Shown here: in pieces, positions 17,809 to 25,970 of the stretch
Layout: the number at the start of each line of letters is the position of its first letter
Position numbering within the stretch: position 1 is the stretch's first letter
From: an uncultured Eubacterium sp.
Lineage (GTDB): Bacteria; Bacillota; Clostridia; Lachnospirales; Lachnospiraceae
Assembly (NCBI GenBank): GCA_947642745.1
Contig: CANRTU010000017.1
Coordinates: 1-64,000 of the forward strand
Length of the DNA: 64,000 bases
Direction: 5' to 3'
The notes under the pieces: generated by a model
Seen by the model: the letters and a program-made list of their open reading frames with translations, nothing else
The model's database searches: none
Told to the model about the DNA's origin: nothing
Made by a program: the position numbers and the translations under genes

Positions 17809-18588
17809 GCACGCATACAGAATAATACCAGGAAGTACCACAACAGTCAGCGCCGCAAACAGCTTCGTATAGTCATAAGAGAACGACTCTGTAAAGAACT
17901 GGAGCGCCAGCGGCAGCGTCCGGTTCTCATCGGAAGATGTGAGCAGGGATGCGTAAAAATATTCATTCCAGTTATTTAAAAACATTAAGATGCCGGCAGT
18001 AGCCAGTCCGCTCTTTGCCAGCGGCAGGTTTATTTTCCAGAATGTAGTAAAGAATCCTGCCCCTTCCAGCGCCGCCGCTTCGTCCAGCGACTTTGGAATC
18101 GCCATAAATGTAGATTTCAGAATAAACATGGACATGGCAAGTCCCATGGAAAGATATACAAGCGTCACACCCCAGATGCTGTCATACAGGTTCAGTTTCA
18201 TAACCAGTGAAAACAGCGGCTGTGCCTTGGACTGTGCCGGCACCAGAAGGGTAATGGTAAACAGTGCGAAAATCAGGTTCTTTCCCGGAAATCTGTATTT
18301 TGCGATTACATATCCGCCCATGGAAAAAATAATGAGGGAAACGCCGGTAGATACGGTACAGATAATCAGGGAATTCATAAAATACCGCACAAAATCATAT
18401 TTTTCAAAAATATACGCAAATGCGTCAAATCCTATGCTTTCCGGCAGCGCAAATGGATTGGAAAGAATCTGCGCATTCGTCTTAAACGCAGACATAATTA
18501 CCCATAAAATCGGAAACACTGATACGATAATGGTAAAAATCATCACTGCGTACATAAATATTTTGACACCAATACTTTTTGTTTTCAT
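17758..18588 (-). CDS. Carbohydrate ABC transporter permease (MalG type)
   Basis: Inner-membrane permease subunit of a CUT1 sugar importer, 276 residues with six predicted membrane segments beginning at KIFMYAVMIFTIIVSVFPILWVIM. The EAA loop EAAALEGAGFFTTFWKINLPLAKSG contacts an ATPase encoded elsewhere. The end ASGVKG matches the usual GAVKG tail. AGGAGGAGG precedes the ATG, 21 bp after its partner. Its 3' end is partly duplicated downstream. Confidence 0.93.
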   Translation of the reverse strand: MKTKSIGVKIFMYAVMIFTIIVSVFPILWVIMSAFKTNAQILSNPFALPESIGFDAFAYIFEKYDFVRYFMNSLIICTVSTGVSLIIFSMGGYVIAKYRFPGKNLIFALFTITLLVPAQSKAQPLFSLVMKLNLYDSIWGVTLVYLSMGLAMSMFILKSTFMAIPKSLDEAAALEGAGFFTTFWKINLPLAKSGLATAGILMFLNNWNEYFYASLLTSSDENRTLPLALQFFTESFSYDYTKLFAALTVVVLPGIILYACAQEQVQASVAASGVKG

Positions 18589-18609
18589 AATCCTCCTCCT
18601 TCCTGATTA

Positions 18610-19509
18610 TTAATACACGCTCTCGTTCATCTTAAACGCTTTGTTTACGACCGCAAGAATCACAAGGCCAAGGATAAACATAATTACACCGTTGGCGTTG
18701 GCATATCCATATTTCATATCCTGAATAGATTTTACAAGAATAATCGGCAGGTTCATCGTATCATCCCCAGGTCCTCCGGCTGTGGTCAGGGCAATCTGCT
18801 CATACATGGCCACACGGGCTGTAATGGAACAGATAATACCGGTACCAATGGCGTTTCTGCAAAGCGGCAGATGGATATTCTTTGTAATCTGCCATCCGGT
18901 AGCGCCGTCTACTTTCGCTGCTTCTGTCAGCTCTTCCGGGATTGCCATCAGGTCATTTAATACGATGAGGGTAACAATTACGGAATAGAACAGCCAGGTG
19001 CAGGTAACTGCCCAGAATGCGAATGGAGAATTATAGAACCACTGTACATGGAAATCCGGATTGAATTTACGGATAATATTATTTAAAAATCCCATGTCAT
19101 CATTAAAGATAAATTTGTAAATCATTGCCCATGCAGCTGCGGAGATGACATTTGGAATCATGAATACCCCACGGGTAAATTTCCAGCCCCTTGGCTTATG
19201 GTACAGGATAAATGCGACAAGCACGCCGAAGCCCATATGAAGTGTGGAGGCGATGACAGACCATAATACAATATTTTTCAAAGATATCAGAAATGCGTCA
19301 TTCGTAAACATATCCATATAATTTTTCAGTCCGATAAACTGTGGACTGTTAAAGCCGTCCCATTTCGTCAGGGATGTATAAAACACCGTAATAATCGGCT
19401 GTAAGTAAAAGATCAGAAACACTACGACAGACGGAAGCAGAAACAGATAAATCCATTTATAATTCCTTTTTTCCAGGTTACTGATAGCGACTTTTTCTCT
19501 TTTTTTCAT
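18610..19509 (-). CDS. Carbohydrate ABC transporter permease (MalF type)
   Basis: Partner permease of the same CUT1 importer. I use the ATG at 19509 (MKKREKVA), which has GGAAAGGAG 7 bases upstream; that gives 299 residues. Six membrane segments, first IYLFLLPSVVVFLIFYL; EAA loop EAAKVDGATGWQITKNIHLPLCRN. It would form the channel with the downstream permease for the oligosaccharide bound by the lipoprotein encoded upstream. Confidence 0.93.
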   Translation of the reverse strand: MKKREKVAISNLEKRNYKWIYLFLLPSVVVFLIFYLQPIITVFYTSLTKWDGFNSPQFIGLKNYMDMFTNDAFLISLKNIVLWSVIASTLHMGFGVLVAFILYHKPRGWKFTRGVFMIPNVISAAAWAMIYKFIFNDDMGFLNNIIRKFNPDFHVQWFYNSPFAFWAVTCTWLFYSVIVTLIVLNDLMAIPEELTEAAKVDGATGWQITKNIHLPLCRNAIGTGIICSITARVAMYEQIALTTAGGPGDDTMNLPIILVKSIQDMKYGYANANGVIMFILGLVILAVVNKAFKMNESVY

Positions 19510-19650
19510 GGGTTTTCTCCTTTCCGGCAAAACAGGCTGCCGGCGGGCATTTCCCCAAATCCCCTTTCTATCATCTGTCTTCCGGCTTTTGCGGGTACAG
19601 CCTGCAAAAAGCGGTTTTAAGACATGCCCTGTAAAACTTTACCGGCAGCC

Positions 19651-19680
19651 GGCGCCCTCCGGTCGCAACCGGACGGCACC
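19651..19680 (-). promoter_or_regulatory. Intercistronic RNA stem-loop after the sugar-binding gene
   Basis: TCCGGT-CGCA-ACCGGA forms the head of a longer GC-rich stem (GGTGCC / GGCGCC flanks) in the 194-bp gap between the binding-protein and permease genes. There is no T tract, so it is more likely a processing or mRNA-stabilising hairpin than a terminator. Confidence 0.45.
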
Positions 19681-19703
19681 AGATACCTGCTTTACCAAAG
19701 TTT

Positions 19704-21104
19704 TTACTGTTTTGCTTCCTCAGCTTTTTTTGTCAGTTCCTGACAGAACTCTTCTGGTGAAAGTGTATTGTCAATTAACTTCGGAAGGAGTTTACCAAAT
19801 TCTGTATCTGCCACAGATGAAGGGAATACATCGCCAAGTCCCGGACAGTATGTCGTTTCTTCGTTCATGCTTTCAGATAAATCGTACAGAATCGGATCTT
19901 TTTTCAGTTCTGTCTGATAATTATCGGAGTAAGTGATCTGTGGAGCTGTACCGCCTTCTGCCAGAAGCAGGGCTTCGATTTCTTCCTGTGTATCTGTAAA
20001 TGCCAGGAATGCTAACGCTACTTCTTTTTCTTCGTCGCTGACATTATTGGCAACCCAGAAATCACCGTACATTTTCGGATTGGCGATTGCCACATTTCCA
20101 GGATAAATAGTTGCTTTTACATCAGAGCCTTTAAAATCATTGCTCCATTTGTCTGCAGAACCTTCTGTAAATTCCGCAGCCATCCAGGAACCATTACAGA
20201 TAATAGCCGCACTCTTGCTCATGAACGCATTGGCCGCATCTGCGTATGCTGCGCCGACCGTATTGGAAGACGCGTTTTCCTGAAGCATTTTCTGCAGTTT
20301 TGTCACTGCGTTTATAAAGATCGGATTATTGTAATCCCACAGTTTGTCCGCCGCATTATCCGCCAGCAGTTCCACGCCGCCTTCTTCATTGGCAATCAGG
20401 TCTGTAAGCATCAGCGCTGTGGTCCAGCCGTTTTCAGCTGTCTGGAACGCCAGCTTGTTGTCGCCCAGGCTCTCGATAAATTCATCCACGCTCATATCAC
20501 GGATATCTTTGTCTGCGCTGTACATGGTGCTGTTATAGTAAAGTCCTACCGGCTTTAAAACACTCAGCGGTTTACAGATCAGCTTACCGTCCACAGTACA
20601 GAATTCTTTGGAATCCGGAATCCAGTTTTTGCATTCATCCGGATAAGCTTCTACCAGTTTGTTTAAGTCATATGCCATGTCGTTCTCCAGAACAACCTGT
20701 TTGAACCACTGGGCGTCAATTCCGCCGGAACCCGGAGCATGTACCAGTGCCGGAAGCTTGTTCTGCTGCGCCAGTTGTTTGATCTTGTCCGCATATCCTG
20801 CCTGCGGTACTTCCTCGATAGTAATTTTATATTTGCCTTCATACAGTTTATTAAAGCGCTCTACCTGTGGCAGAAAGAATACTGCGCCTACATTCTCCCC
20901 CGCTTTGTAGGTAGGCAGTTTAATTTCAATCACGTCGCCGCTGCCTTCGTCGCTGTCCCCATTGGCGTCGCTGCCGCTCTGGGAATCACTGCCGCCTCCG
21001 GATGCTCCGCCTCCGCTTTTATCTTCTCCCCCGCTTCCACATGCTGCCAGTCCGGCTGCCAGTGCAACTGCTGCCATTACCGCTGTTAGTTTTTTGAATT
21101 TCAT
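19704..21104 (-). CDS. Sugar-binding lipoprotein of the alpha-glucoside importer
   Basis: Extracellular solute-binding protein (family 1, MalE-like), 466 residues from the ATG at 21104, which has AAGGAGG upstream. The signal peptide MKFKKLTAVMAAVALAAG ends in lipobox LAAC (Cys22), followed by a Gly/Ser-rich tether. The body begins EIKLPTYKAGENV. It captures the sugar and delivers it to the two permeases downstream. Expression is probably under the LacI protein encoded upstream, given two AAAACGTTTT boxes at its promoter. Confidence 0.93.
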   Translation of the reverse strand: MKFKKLTAVMAAVALAAGLAACGSGGEDKSGGGASGGGSDSQSGSDANGDSDEGSGDVIEIKLPTYKAGENVGAVFFLPQVERFNKLYEGKYKITIEEVPQAGYADKIKQLAQQNKLPALVHAPGSGGIDAQWFKQVVLENDMAYDLNKLVEAYPDECKNWIPDSKEFCTVDGKLICKPLSVLKPVGLYYNSTMYSADKDIRDMSVDEFIESLGDNKLAFQTAENGWTTALMLTDLIANEEGGVELLADNAADKLWDYNNPIFINAVTKLQKMLQENASSNTVGAAYADAANAFMSKSAAIICNGSWMAAEFTEGSADKWSNDFKGSDVKATIYPGNVAIANPKMYGDFWVANNVSDEEKEVALAFLAFTDTQEEIEALLLAEGGTAPQITYSDNYQTELKKDPILYDLSESMNEETTYCPGLGDVFPSSVADTEFGKLLPKLIDNTLSPEEFCQELTKKAEEAKQ

Positions 21105-21131
21105 ACCTTTTCCTCCTTTTTGGGGAATGGT

Positions 21132-21197
21132 ACAGCATGAATCATGCTGTTGTATAATAGTCACAGGGCAAAAACGTTTTCGCAAAAACGTTTTTGA
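21132..21197 (-). promoter_or_regulatory. Promoter with double LacI-type operator and a 19-bp palindrome
   Basis: Minus-strand -10 TATTAT (21159-21154). The -35 region (about 21182-21177) overlaps AAAACGTTTT at 21171-21180, and a second exact copy sits 14 bp away at 21185-21194. Just downstream of the -10 lies the perfect palindrome ACAGCATGAATCATGCTGT (21132-21150), which may be an extra operator or a leader hairpin. Confidence 0.75.
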
Positions 21198-21266
21198 AGC
21201 CCTCTATTTTAAAACGCAGTAGTTATCTTACTGCGTTCTAAAAACGAATGTTAGCAAAACCTGCGC

Positions 21267-22292
21267 TTACCGGCGCAAATCTTTGACGGAATCCCGCTCC
21301 ACCAGCCTGTGGGGCACATGAATCACGGACGGTTCGTGTCCTCCTTCTACCATATCCATCAGTATCCTCACACCCTGGAAACCTTTTTCTGAAATGTTCT
21401 GGTCTATGGTAGTAATTAACGGTCTGATAAATTCCAGTATGTTCAGGCCGTCAAATCCGGTAACAGAAAAATCTTCCGGAATCTGATACCCGCTTTCTGT
21501 GACTGCCTGACAGACGCCCAGCGCCATCAGATCACTCATACAGATAAATGCCGTTGCCCCGGATTTCTGATGTGTACGGATATATTTCTTTGTCTCAATG
21601 TATGCCCGCTCTTCCAGATAATCGCATTGCAGCACCCTGATATCCCTGGTGCGGATTCCATGCTTTTTTAAAGATTTCTCAAAACCTGCCTGCCGCAGAT
21701 GGGTAACCTGCGCATTATCTCTTCCCCTTAAAAGCACCACATCCTTGTGGCCCCGGTCCAGTACGTAATCCGTAATTTCCTCAAATGCTTTCTCATCATC
21801 CGTTGCCACCACCACCGGCCTGCTGCCGCCCGGCACAACGTCAATGGACACACAGGGAATATCCAGCTCCGCTGTCTCTTTTAAGTATACATCCTGTACC
21901 TGAAACCCCATGAGCATAATCCCTGACAGGCTGTATTCATGACACATCGTCTCTAATGTTTTTTGCTTCTGCATACTGGAACTGATTCCATAGATGGCGA
22001 TGGTCTTTCCTTTCTGGTTCATGTACTCATATACACCACGTATCAGATTTCCGGTAAATTCATCCAGCTTGTCCTCGCTGGCAATTCCCGATATTATCAG
22101 CGCTACATTTTTACTGGTCTTAGATGACAGGTTTTTCGCACTCTGATTGGGTATGTATCCAAGCTGTCTCACGGTGTCCTGTATCCGCTTCCTGGTCTTG
22201 TCACTGACGTCCTCATAACCGTTTAAGGCTCTGGAAACTGTACTTACGGAAACTCCCGCATGCTTTGCCACATCCCGGATTGTTATCATCAT
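21267..22292 (-). CDS. LacI-family transcriptional regulator of the alpha-glucoside locus
   Basis: DNA-binding repressor with a sugar-sensing periplasmic-binding-like domain, 341 residues. The helix-turn-helix ITIRDVAKHAGVSVSTVSRALNG is at 3-25, followed by the hinge helix with NQSAKNLSSKTS. It lies 160 bp upstream of the binding-protein gene. The AAAACGTTTT motif occurs twice there and once upstream of its own start, suggesting both control of the locus and autoregulation. Confidence 0.93.
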   Translation of the reverse strand: MMITIRDVAKHAGVSVSTVSRALNGYEDVSDKTRKRIQDTVRQLGYIPNQSAKNLSSKTSKNVALIISGIASEDKLDEFTGNLIRGVYEYMNQKGKTIAIYGISSSMQKQKTLETMCHEYSLSGIMLMGFQVQDVYLKETAELDIPCVSIDVVPGGSRPVVVATDDEKAFEEITDYVLDRGHKDVVLLRGRDNAQVTHLRQAGFEKSLKKHGIRTRDIRVLQCDYLEERAYIETKKYIRTHQKSGATAFICMSDLMALGVCQAVTESGYQIPEDFSVTGFDGLNILEFIRPLITTIDQNISEKGFQGVRILMDMVEGGHEPSVIHVPHRLVERDSVKDLRR

Positions 22293-22329
22293 AACAACAC
22301 CTTCCTGACATCTGCCTTATTCTTTTGTG

Positions 22330-22344
22330 TCGAAAACGTTTTTG
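22330..22344 (-). promoter_or_regulatory. LacI-type operator upstream of lacI
   Basis: GAAAACGTTTTTG matches the AAAACGTTTT boxes at 21171 and 21185 and lies about 40 bp upstream of the regulator's ATG. Confidence 0.65.
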
Positions 22345-22680
22345 TTCTCTGAAACCAGAATACATGCAATTTGTATAAAAGTCAATGCTTTTATTCCTGA
22401 GTTTTATTTTTTCTGTACATTTACATAATTTTGCCCTCCTGTTTTTGGTCAGTTTGTATAGTAAAAAGATAAAAACAGATGACGTATATACTGTATACAT
22501 ACAAATATTAACAAACTACGCAAAATAGTTGTTTATAAAAAAGTATCCGGCGAATCCGGATACTCCGCCTGCGGCGGGCTGACTCTGGAATTGTGTATGC
22601 GTATATGATAAAATAATGACGCTGAACAATTCAGCAAACCGGAATTTTCCCACACAATAGTAAGTAAAAAGGAGCGGAAT
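22345..22680. other. Divergent intergenic region between lacI and hydrolase
   Basis: AT-rich spacer of about 340 bases. It holds the minus-strand terminator at 22537-22563 and the upstream region of the hydrolase, with AAAAAGGAG at its right end. I could not assign a firm promoter for the hydrolase. Confidence 0.4.
22537..22563 (-). terminator. Leftward rho-independent terminator
   Basis: GTATCCGG-ATTCG-CCGGATAC followed by TTTTTT on the minus strand. No minus-strand gene lies immediately upstream, so it probably shields the lacI operon from readthrough out of the hydrolase region. Confidence 0.6.
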
Positions 22681-23766
22681 ATGAAAAATACGAAACCAGA
22701 ATCCAGGAAGAAAAAGATTTTCTTTATTGTATTATCTATCGTGGCTGTGCTGATCATTGCCGGCGACTGGGCATTGACTGTAATGGTGTATAATGAAAAT
22801 TTTAACCGACGGTTTGAGAGCTATGAGCCGCTTATGCTGTACGTTGATGATTTTGACGGATTACAGTGCGGGAAATATGAGTTTCGTTCCAATGAAGGGC
22901 AGAAACTGGCGGGATACATGTATCGTTCGGGAGAAAACCAGCGTGGTATCATTGTACTGGCACATGGCTTTGGCGGAGGCGGGCATAATTCTTACATGGA
23001 TTGCGCAAATTATTTTGCCCATCATGGATACTATGTTTTTGCCTATGACGCTACGGGAAATGATGAAAGCGAAGGAGAAGGAGTCGGAGGACTTCCACAG
23101 GGAGTAACAGACCTTGACCACGCAATCACATTTGTGGAAGAAAGCGGGAATTTCCCGGATCTGCCAATCGTTTTATTCGGGCACAGCTGGGGCGGGTACA
23201 GTGTCTGCAACGTACTTACATACCACCCTGAGGTAAAAGCTGTGATAGCATGTTCTGGTTTTAACTCTTCACTGAATCTGTTTGAGGCAGAAGGAAAAAA
23301 ACAGGCAGGGAATGGTATTTATCTGATGTTACCGTTTGTAAAGCTGCATGAGAGGATTCATTATGGTAAGTATGCCTCAAATACTGCGTTGGACGGCTTT
23401 TCAAAGAGCAATGCCGCTGTTATGATTGTGCACAGCTTCGATGATGAAGTTGTTCCAGTGGAATACGGCTACGAAACTTATTATGAAAAATACAGGGACA
23501 ATTCCCGCTTTCGTTTTATTGCCCTTGAGAATAAAGGACATAACTATTTCGGTGACGACACATATCGCAATGAGTTTCATGCGGAATTGGATGAATGGCT
23601 CAAAACGCTTGACTATGACTATGATGCTGCGGAAAATAAAGAACGGTTTTCGGACGATAAAGCAGATTATATACACCATAACCTTGACAGGGAAAAATGG
23701 TGTAATTCATTGGATTCAGAGCTGTTCGGGGATTTTGTTGATTTTTATGATGAACATATTTATTAA
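22681..23766 (+). CDS. Membrane-anchored alpha/beta hydrolase
   Basis: Serine hydrolase-like protein of 361 residues. An N-terminal membrane anchor is visible (KIFFIVLSIVAVLIIAGDWALTVMVY, about 13-38). The hydrolase domain has VLAHGFGGGG (oxyanion loop), GHSWGG (nucleophile Ser), an acidic residue in VHSFDDEVVPVEYG, and a late His in ENKGHNYFGDD completing the triad. Similar proteins are annotated as esterases or acyl-peptidases; the substrate is unknown. AAAAAGGAG precedes the ATG. Base composition is more AT-rich than its flanks. Confidence 0.85.
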   Translation: MKNTKPESRKKKIFFIVLSIVAVLIIAGDWALTVMVYNENFNRRFESYEPLMLYVDDFDGLQCGKYEFRSNEGQKLAGYMYRSGENQRGIIVLAHGFGGGGHNSYMDCANYFAHHGYYVFAYDATGNDESEGEGVGGLPQGVTDLDHAITFVEESGNFPDLPIVLFGHSWGGYSVCNVLTYHPEVKAVIACSGFNSSLNLFEAEGKKQAGNGIYLMLPFVKLHERIHYGKYASNTALDGFSKSNAAVMIVHSFDDEVVPVEYGYETYYEKYRDNSRFRFIALENKGHNYFGDDTYRNEFHAELDEWLKTLDYDYDAAENKERFSDDKADYIHHNLDREKWCNSLDSELFGDFVDFYDEHIY

Positions 23767-23936
23767 CCCCTATCATGGGCGGTATTGTCGTCATGTATTT
23801 CCCCGGCTGTTGCGGCTATGACGGGGACGGGTTAAACCGTATCCTGCCAGCTGCCCTGCAGACAGGGGAATGTCAGCGGATTGTATCTGAAATCAAAGCG
23901 GAGAGCCGGAAAACTACTCCCCCGCAGACACGCTCC
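23767..23936. other. Spacer after the hydrolase
   Basis: No supported gene. A short frame from 23775 has no ribosome site and runs into the repeat. Confidence 0.35.
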
Positions 23937-24117
23937 AGAGCGTGTTTGAAAAATGCTTTCCATGAGATGTACTTCACAGTTTGTACCCTAAAGGGCATGA
24001 TATAGAGAATTTATCCCAAATTTAAGAGGCATAGCAGGCAATGCTGACTAAATTTGGGATAAATTCTCCGCAAAGTGGGGAGTGCAGATTGTGGGAATGA
24101 TTTTTCAGACACACTCT
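23937..24117. repeat. MITE-like repeat element, copy B, with a 19-bp perfect hairpin
   Basis: The ends AGAGCGTGTTTGAAAAATGC... and ...ATGATTTTTCAGACACACTC are imperfect inverted copies. Inside, GAGAATTTATCCCAAATTT (24005-24023) and its exact reverse complement (24050-24068) form a 19-bp stem with a 26-base loop. It shares the TTTGTACCC and AAAGGGCATGATAT blocks with copy A at 5172-5347. Confidence 0.75.
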
Positions 24118-24191
24118 AATGCCGGCAATGAATGCGGGGATGGTACACAATGACAATGGCGAAGAAACCAGAACGCCCGGGAAAAGGAAAA

Positions 24192-25262
24192 CTACTCCGC
24201 CAGCTCCCGCATCAGCGCCGCAACAGTGGTCATTTCCCTGATTTTGTCTACTTTTGCCCCACAGAAAATCAGTCCATGATCCAGATCTCCTTTTACGGCA
24301 TTGATCAGCGCCTGTGTAATACAGTATGGCGTATTGCCGGGGTCACAGTTTCTGATACACCCGAAACAGTGCCGGACGGCTGCCCGTCCCTGCTCCATCA
24401 GGCGTATGAACTCATTTCTGATGGCACGTCCCGGCATTCCCACCGGACTTTTTATAATTACCACATCTTCCTGTCCGGCATCAATATACGCCTGCTTGTA
24501 AGCCCGGGAGGCGTCGCATTCTTCTGTGACAACAAATCTGGTGGCCACCTGCACGCCGTCGGCCCCGGTCTCCATCATATGCTCCACATCCATCCTGTCA
24601 AAAATCCCCCCGCCGGCCACCACCGGAATACTTACCCCGTATTTTTCTTCATATATGCGCTTTTCCTGTATAATCCCGCGAATCTCACTGTCAAAAGAAA
24701 GCGCGGGGATATCCTCCAGCTGTTCTCTTGTAAATCCCAGATGGCCGCCGGCCTGCGGTCCTTCCACGACTAAAAGATCCGCCGTGCGTTTATATTTTTT
24801 ATCCCACATGCGCAGAAGCACGGAAGCCGCTTTCCGGGATGATACGACAGGCGCAATGGCTGTATCCGCATCTTTTACCAGCTCCGGCAGACTGACCGGA
24901 AGTCCCGCACCGCATACAATCAGATCCGCTCCCGCACGGACAGCCGCCTTTACATGTTCTGCGTAATGGGACAGGGCTACCATGATATTGACGCCCACCA
25001 GCCCTCCGTCCGCCTGCTCTTTTGCCAGTTTTACATGCTTTTCCAATGCCCTGATATTACATCCCCGGACGTCCTGTTCAAAATCCGGCTCATCGTATCC
25101 GATCTGGGCGCTGGATATCATACCGACGCCTCCGGCTTTCGCCACAGCGCCCGCCAGTCCGGACCGGCTGACGCCCACACCCATACCTCCCTGGATCACC
25201 GGGAGACGGGCTGTTTTATTTTTTATGTTCAGTTCCTTTAATTTCATTTCCATATGCTCCAT
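24192..25262 (-). CDS. Nitronate monooxygenase / FabK-like flavoprotein
   Basis: FMN TIM-barrel protein of the 2-nitropropane dioxygenase family, 356 residues. Motifs: PVIQGGMGVGVSRSGLAGAVAKAGGVGMIS at the N-terminus, GAGLP, VVEGPQAGGHLGF, VVAGGGIFDR and TRFVVTEECDAS. The family includes nitronate-oxidising enzymes and the enoyl-ACP reductase FabK; no fatty-acid genes are nearby, so the role stays open. Several in-frame ATGs cluster at the start (25262, 25253, 25247), and the ribosome site does not decide between them. Confidence 0.88.
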   Translation of the reverse strand: MEHMEMKLKELNIKNKTARLPVIQGGMGVGVSRSGLAGAVAKAGGVGMISSAQIGYDEPDFEQDVRGCNIRALEKHVKLAKEQADGGLVGVNIMVALSHYAEHVKAAVRAGADLIVCGAGLPVSLPELVKDADTAIAPVVSSRKAASVLLRMWDKKYKRTADLLVVEGPQAGGHLGFTREQLEDIPALSFDSEIRGIIQEKRIYEEKYGVSIPVVAGGGIFDRMDVEHMMETGADGVQVATRFVVTEECDASRAYKQAYIDAGQEDVVIIKSPVGMPGRAIRNEFIRLMEQGRAAVRHCFGCIRNCDPGNTPYCITQALINAVKGDLDHGLIFCGAKVDKIREMTTVAALMRELAE

Positions 25263-25797
25263 TTCCTCAGGATAATCTGTGTTTCCTGCATCTGGTATTT
25301 ATTATATCCGCATATGTTTTATATGTCAATCTATAATATTTATAAAAACTTTATAATATAGTAATAAAAACTATATTATATTTATATGATCCGTATCCTT
25401 TTTAGCTGCCCACATCTGTAAAACCGGCGGCGCCTGAGGACGACGGCTTTCTCTTTATTACGGCGCATTCAACAGTCGTAAAAGAACAACCATGTTACAG
25501 GATGTGTTAAAATTCAAAAAGCGCATTCATATTTCTCTTATTGAGTTGCTGGTTTCCGGCATATTCCTTTAGCATTGCTTACATTTGTACTTATGTTTTG
25601 TAAGGAACTATATATAACAAAAGCCACCCTTGCACTTTGACCGGATCGCAGGGTGGCATTGTTGTATTATCAGTTTTATTTCCTGTCTGCTATTTATCGA
25701 AAAGATAAATGGAAATTCTAACGCCTGCAGCGTGAATGGTTCATCTGGCTGCGTGAACCGCAAATTTACTGCCGCAAAACTGTCTTTCGAAAAAATA
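25263..25797. other. AT-rich intergenic region with an 11-bp AT palindrome
   Basis: TATAATATAGT (25352-25362) and ACTATATTATA (25370-25380) form a perfect 11-bp inverted repeat with a 7-base loop, about 90-120 bp upstream of the nitronate monooxygenase start, where its promoter should be. It could be an operator. The rest contains no gene I can support. Confidence 0.45.
25610..25657 (-). terminator. Leftward terminator-like hairpin
   Basis: GCCACCCT (25623-25630) pairs with AGGGTGGC (25650-25657). On the minus strand it is followed by TTTTGTTATAT. As at 22537, it faces left with no adjacent gene and may insulate the leftward gene. Confidence 0.5.
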
Positions 25798-25826
25798 TTG
25801 ACGTATAGCCTACATTGTGTTAATAT
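25798..25826 (+). promoter_or_regulatory. Strong promoter of the M56 peptidase gene
   Basis: TTGACG (25798-25803), 17 bases, TAATAT (25821-25826). The leader to the ATG at 25971 is about 140 bases and holds no blaI-like gene. Confidence 0.7.
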
Positions 25827-25970
25827 AGTTACACCTACATGACGTTAACCAAAAGAAAAGCGGACGAAGGGATGTCCGAAAACTGATGGCAGCTTTCTCC
25901 CGCAGGTTTCACTGACCATCCACAGACTAAAACACGCTCCGGACGCAGAATGTGAAAGAAAGGATAAGAC

